From NCBI GenBank assembly GCA_001820685.1, contig MHQP01000007.1, positions 2,114 to 43,554 of the forward strand: a stretch of DNA of 41,441 nt. The letters run 5' to 3'. Position 1 is the stretch's first letter. Each line of letters begins with the position of its first letter. The notes beneath the pieces were generated by a model. That model saw only the letters and a program-made list of their open reading frames with translations, was not told where the DNA came from and searched no databases. This document shows positions 39,689 to 41,441 of this stretch, one piece after another. A program made the position numbers and the translations under genes. This stretch comes from Candidatus Sungbacteria bacterium RIFCSPLOWO2_01_FULL_47_32. GTDB lineage: Bacteria > Patescibacteriota > Minisyncoccia > Sungbacterales > GWA2-42-14.

Positions 39689-40464
39689 TATTCCGGAATC
39701 TACGATCGGAGGTACCGCCCGAAAAGCAGCTTGCCGATGCCCTCGGCGATGAGCGGCTCGCGAAATTCTTCAAATTCAATCCCGGTGCCATTCTCCGGCT
39801 TGTTTCGGGAGAGCGGACGCTTTCGCGCAATGTGCGCTTTGAAAAGGGAACACGGTGGGGGGAAGTAGATTATGCCGCCTGGACCCATCCAAGAAATAGA
39901 AAAGGGACATATGTCGTCGAGCGCGACTTTGAGAAATACGAACTCTGCCTAACGGAGAACGGACTGACTCAAACAATTTTTCACATCTATCGAAGAGGAA
40001 CGGAGTTTGTCAAAGACGGCCCAAGTGACATGTATGGCCAGGATATTCGCCGGCATGTCTTTTATGAGCCTTTCTTCGGAGATAAGGACCGACTCTCCGG
40101 ACACACAAACAAACTTAAAGAGAAAAAAGAGTACGAGTTTCGCAACACAATCGAAACAGGTCCGGAGGCCCTTGAGTACTATTCGAACTTAAGGCTTGCA
40201 AAAATCGCCCGGCTCATCAGACGCGCGGCAAAAAGAGTGCCGGACAAAAAAGTAAGATCGAAGACTCAAAATTATTTCCGCGTTGTCGGCGTTACAGGCA
40301 TTGAAAAAGATTGGGACGGAATTCTCCGAAGACTTGGCCCAAAGGACGAAGTCGAGACTGTTCTGGTGAAAAATGGCGAGGCTGTTGAAAGCAGTCCGCC
40401 CGCAAACCCAGGCACAACCGAAAAAACCTTCTACCGCGGCGGAGGGATTATCAAAATCGCATAA
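39685..40464 (+). CDS. Hypothetical protein
   Basis: A 259-residue soluble, basic protein from ATG 39685 (MIFRNLRSEVPPEKQLADAL), coupled by an ATGA overlap to the upstream gene. An internal beta-rich part (RWGEVDYAAWTHPRNRKGTYVVERDFEKYELCLTENG...IFHIYRRG) is followed by the basic helix LRLAKIARLIRRAAKRVP. No family recognised. The terminator directly after it closes the 38863-39245-39685 operon. Confidence 0.65.
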   Translation: MIFRNLRSEVPPEKQLADALGDERLAKFFKFNPGAILRLVSGERTLSRNVRFEKGTRWGEVDYAAWTHPRNRKGTYVVERDFEKYELCLTENGLTQTIFHIYRRGTEFVKDGPSDMYGQDIRRHVFYEPFFGDKDRLSGHTNKLKEKKEYEFRNTIETGPEALEYYSNLRLAKIARLIRRAAKRVPDKKVRSKTQNYFRVVGVTGIEKDWDGILRRLGPKDEVETVLVKNGEAVESSPPANPGTTEKTFYRGGGIIKIA

Positions 40465-40473
40465 TACCAAAAA

Positions 40474-40500
40474 ACGGCCACTTAAGGCCGTCTTTTTTTG
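40474..40500 (+). terminator. Intrinsic terminator
   Basis: ACGGCC / GGCCGT with a six-base loop, then CTTTTTTTG. Confidence 0.9.
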
Positions 40501-40510
40501 TACCCAAATT

Positions 40511-40738
40511 TTATCTGTGATGCGCTTCGCCGTTATCGTGGTGAGAACAGCATGTGCATGCGTCTTCGGCGTGTCTGCACCCCTTACATTTCGGCTGACT
40601 CTTTCCCGGCCCGCATTTATGGATCGGAGAATAATTCTTTACTTCCTCTTTGCACTGAATGCACTTCCACCCCTCCGCGAGCCCTCCGCAGTGAGTGCAT
40701 ATTTTACTTGAGAGAATGTTTTGAATTTCCTGGCTCAT
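40511..40738 (-). CDS. Small zinc-ribbon protein
   Basis: A 75-residue protein with CTHCGGLAEGWKCIQC (two CxxC pairs, residues about 14-29) followed by HKCGPGKSQPKCKGC and CTCCSHHDNGEAHHR, so up to two metal sites. The spacing CxxC-x9-CxxC is that of a rubredoxin-like or zinc-ribbon knuckle. The His-rich tail could also bind metal. It starts four bases after the gap stop and is probably co-transcribed. Function unknown. Confidence 0.65.
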   Translation of the reverse strand: MSQEIQNILSSKICTHCGGLAEGWKCIQCKEEVKNYSPIHKCGPGKSQPKCKGCRHAEDACTCCSHHDNGEAHHR

Positions 40739-40742
40739 AAAA

Positions 40743-41441
40743 TTACAGCCTGCTTACAATCCTTCGAGTGTGTTCCACCAACGCCGACGTGTACCCGTAT
40801 TCATTGTCATACCACGAGTAGACAGTAACAAGGTCGCCATCGACGACTTTTGTAAGCCCGAGGTCAACAATTGCGCCATACGGCTCTCCAATAATGTCGG
40901 TCGAGACAATCGGGTCTTCCGTTACTTTCATCACGTTAATCCAGCGCGGTTCCGACGCCGCTTTTTTAAATACTTCATTCACTTCTTCTTTTGTTGTAGC
41001 GCGCCCGACGAGTGCCGTCATCATCGAAATGGAGCCTGTAATAACGGGGACACGGATCGCAATACCGTCAAAAAGCCCCTTGAGTTCAGGGATGGTTTGG
41101 ATGACCGATTCTGCGGCACCCGTTGTCGAAGGGACAATATTCACTGCGGCCGCCCGGCCTCTGCGAACATCTTTCGGGTCAGGCCCGTCCACGAGCTTTT
41201 GGGTTGCGGTATATCCGTGAACAGTCTGGAGCATCGCTTTTTTGACGCCGAAGTTTTCCTTTAAAATTTCCATCACCGGTGCTGAAGCGTTCGTCGTGCA
41301 GGAAGCGTTTGAAGAAATCAGATTCGTTCCTTTCTCAAATAACGCATCGTTTACCCCGGGAAGTGCGGTCATAACCTCTCCCTTCGCGGGAGCCGTAATA
41401 ATAACGCGGCGCGCCCCTGCGTCCAAATGCGCTTTGGCTTT
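40743..41441 (-). CDS. gap: Glyceraldehyde-3-phosphate dehydrogenase, N-terminal part outside window
   Basis: The C-terminal 232 residues of GAPDH, the NAD(P)-dependent step of glycolysis. The catalytic Cys is in SNASCTTNASAP and its His partner in TVHGYTATQK; the usual Cys after TTN is an Ala-Ser pair here. DGIAIRVPVITGS and SWYDNEYGYTSALVEH are the substrate and cofactor segments. The reading frame continues without interruption to the window edge at 41441. Glycolysis of this kind fits the fermentative metabolism typical of CPR. Confidence 0.97.
   Translation of the reverse strand, partial: KAKAHLDAGARRVIITAPAKGEVMTALPGVNDALFEKGTNLISSNASCTTNASAPVMEILKENFGVKKAMLQTVHGYTATQKLVDGPDPKDVRRGRAAAVNIVPSTTGAAESVIQTIPELKGLFDGIAIRVPVITGSISMMTALVGRATTKEEVNEVFKKAASEPRWINVMKVTEDPIVSTDIIGEPYGAIVDLGLTKVVDGDLVTVYSWYDNEYGYTSALVEHTRRIVSRL

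Overview
The window reads as part of a small-genome bacterium of the Candidate Phyla Radiation (Patescibacteria), most likely a Parcubacteria-type lineage. Evidence seen in the sequence: a 16S rRNA gene broken by group I introns and carrying extra insertions, a prolyl-tRNA synthetase without the usual editing insertion, a short UvrC without its C-terminal tail, a lone LemA, a type IV pilin-like protein, and many short lineage-specific proteins. The genetic code looks standard: TAA, TAG and TGA all end recognisable genes.

Layout. 1-3000: 16S rRNA on the minus strand, cut by the window at its 3' side, with group I introns after about E. coli positions 328 (LAGLIDADG endonuclease inside) and 788 (a different small ORF inside), an AT-rich insertion in the V2 helix, a structured leader and a consensus promoter. 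3200-6100: small membrane proteins on the plus strand, each with its own promoter and terminator, around a GH1 beta-glucosidase. 6100-9350: MlaC-like lipid-binding protein, pilin-like protein, trmD, an inserted plus-strand pair of small genes, khpA, and a candidate small RNA. 9400-11800: secreted and hypothetical proteins and LemA. 12000-14605: groES-groEL with a vegetative promoter, a CIRCE operator, a long leader holding two copies of an RNA motif also present in the 16S leader, and a groES-groEL spacer whose hairpins cover the groEL translation start. 14680-17790: a small Cys-containing protein, two CDP-alcohol phosphatidyltransferases in an overlapping pair, an atypical GC-rich gene, and dUTPase. 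17870-24000: a hypothetical gene, a gene interrupted by an in-frame amber codon, uvrA, and divergent uvrC with a possibly leaderless promoter. 24085-27300: hypotheticals, alanine racemase, a secreted protein overlapping a phosphoribosyltransferase. 27330-38590: a long minus-strand run proS-mreB-mreC-mreD-mrdA-greA-lysS-methyltransferase-like-Ham1-hypothetical-serS. 38800-41441: three plus-strand genes of unknown role, then a zinc-ribbon protein and the C-terminal part of GAPDH on the minus strand.

Functionally the window is mostly housekeeping: translation (16S, proS, serS, lysS, trmD, khpA, greA), protein folding (groES/groEL), cell shape and peptidoglycan (mreBCD, mrdA, alr), nucleotide hygiene and repair (dut, Ham1, uvrA, uvrC) and lipid headgroup transfer (two phosphatidyltransferases). 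The most interesting parts are regulatory RNA: a leader motif shared by the rRNA and groES transcripts, the double hairpin over the groEL start, a solitary promoter-driven RNA near khpA, and an AT-rich repeat lying in a 16S helix, an intron and the trmD coding sequence. No tRNA gene, CRISPR array or complete transposon was seen.
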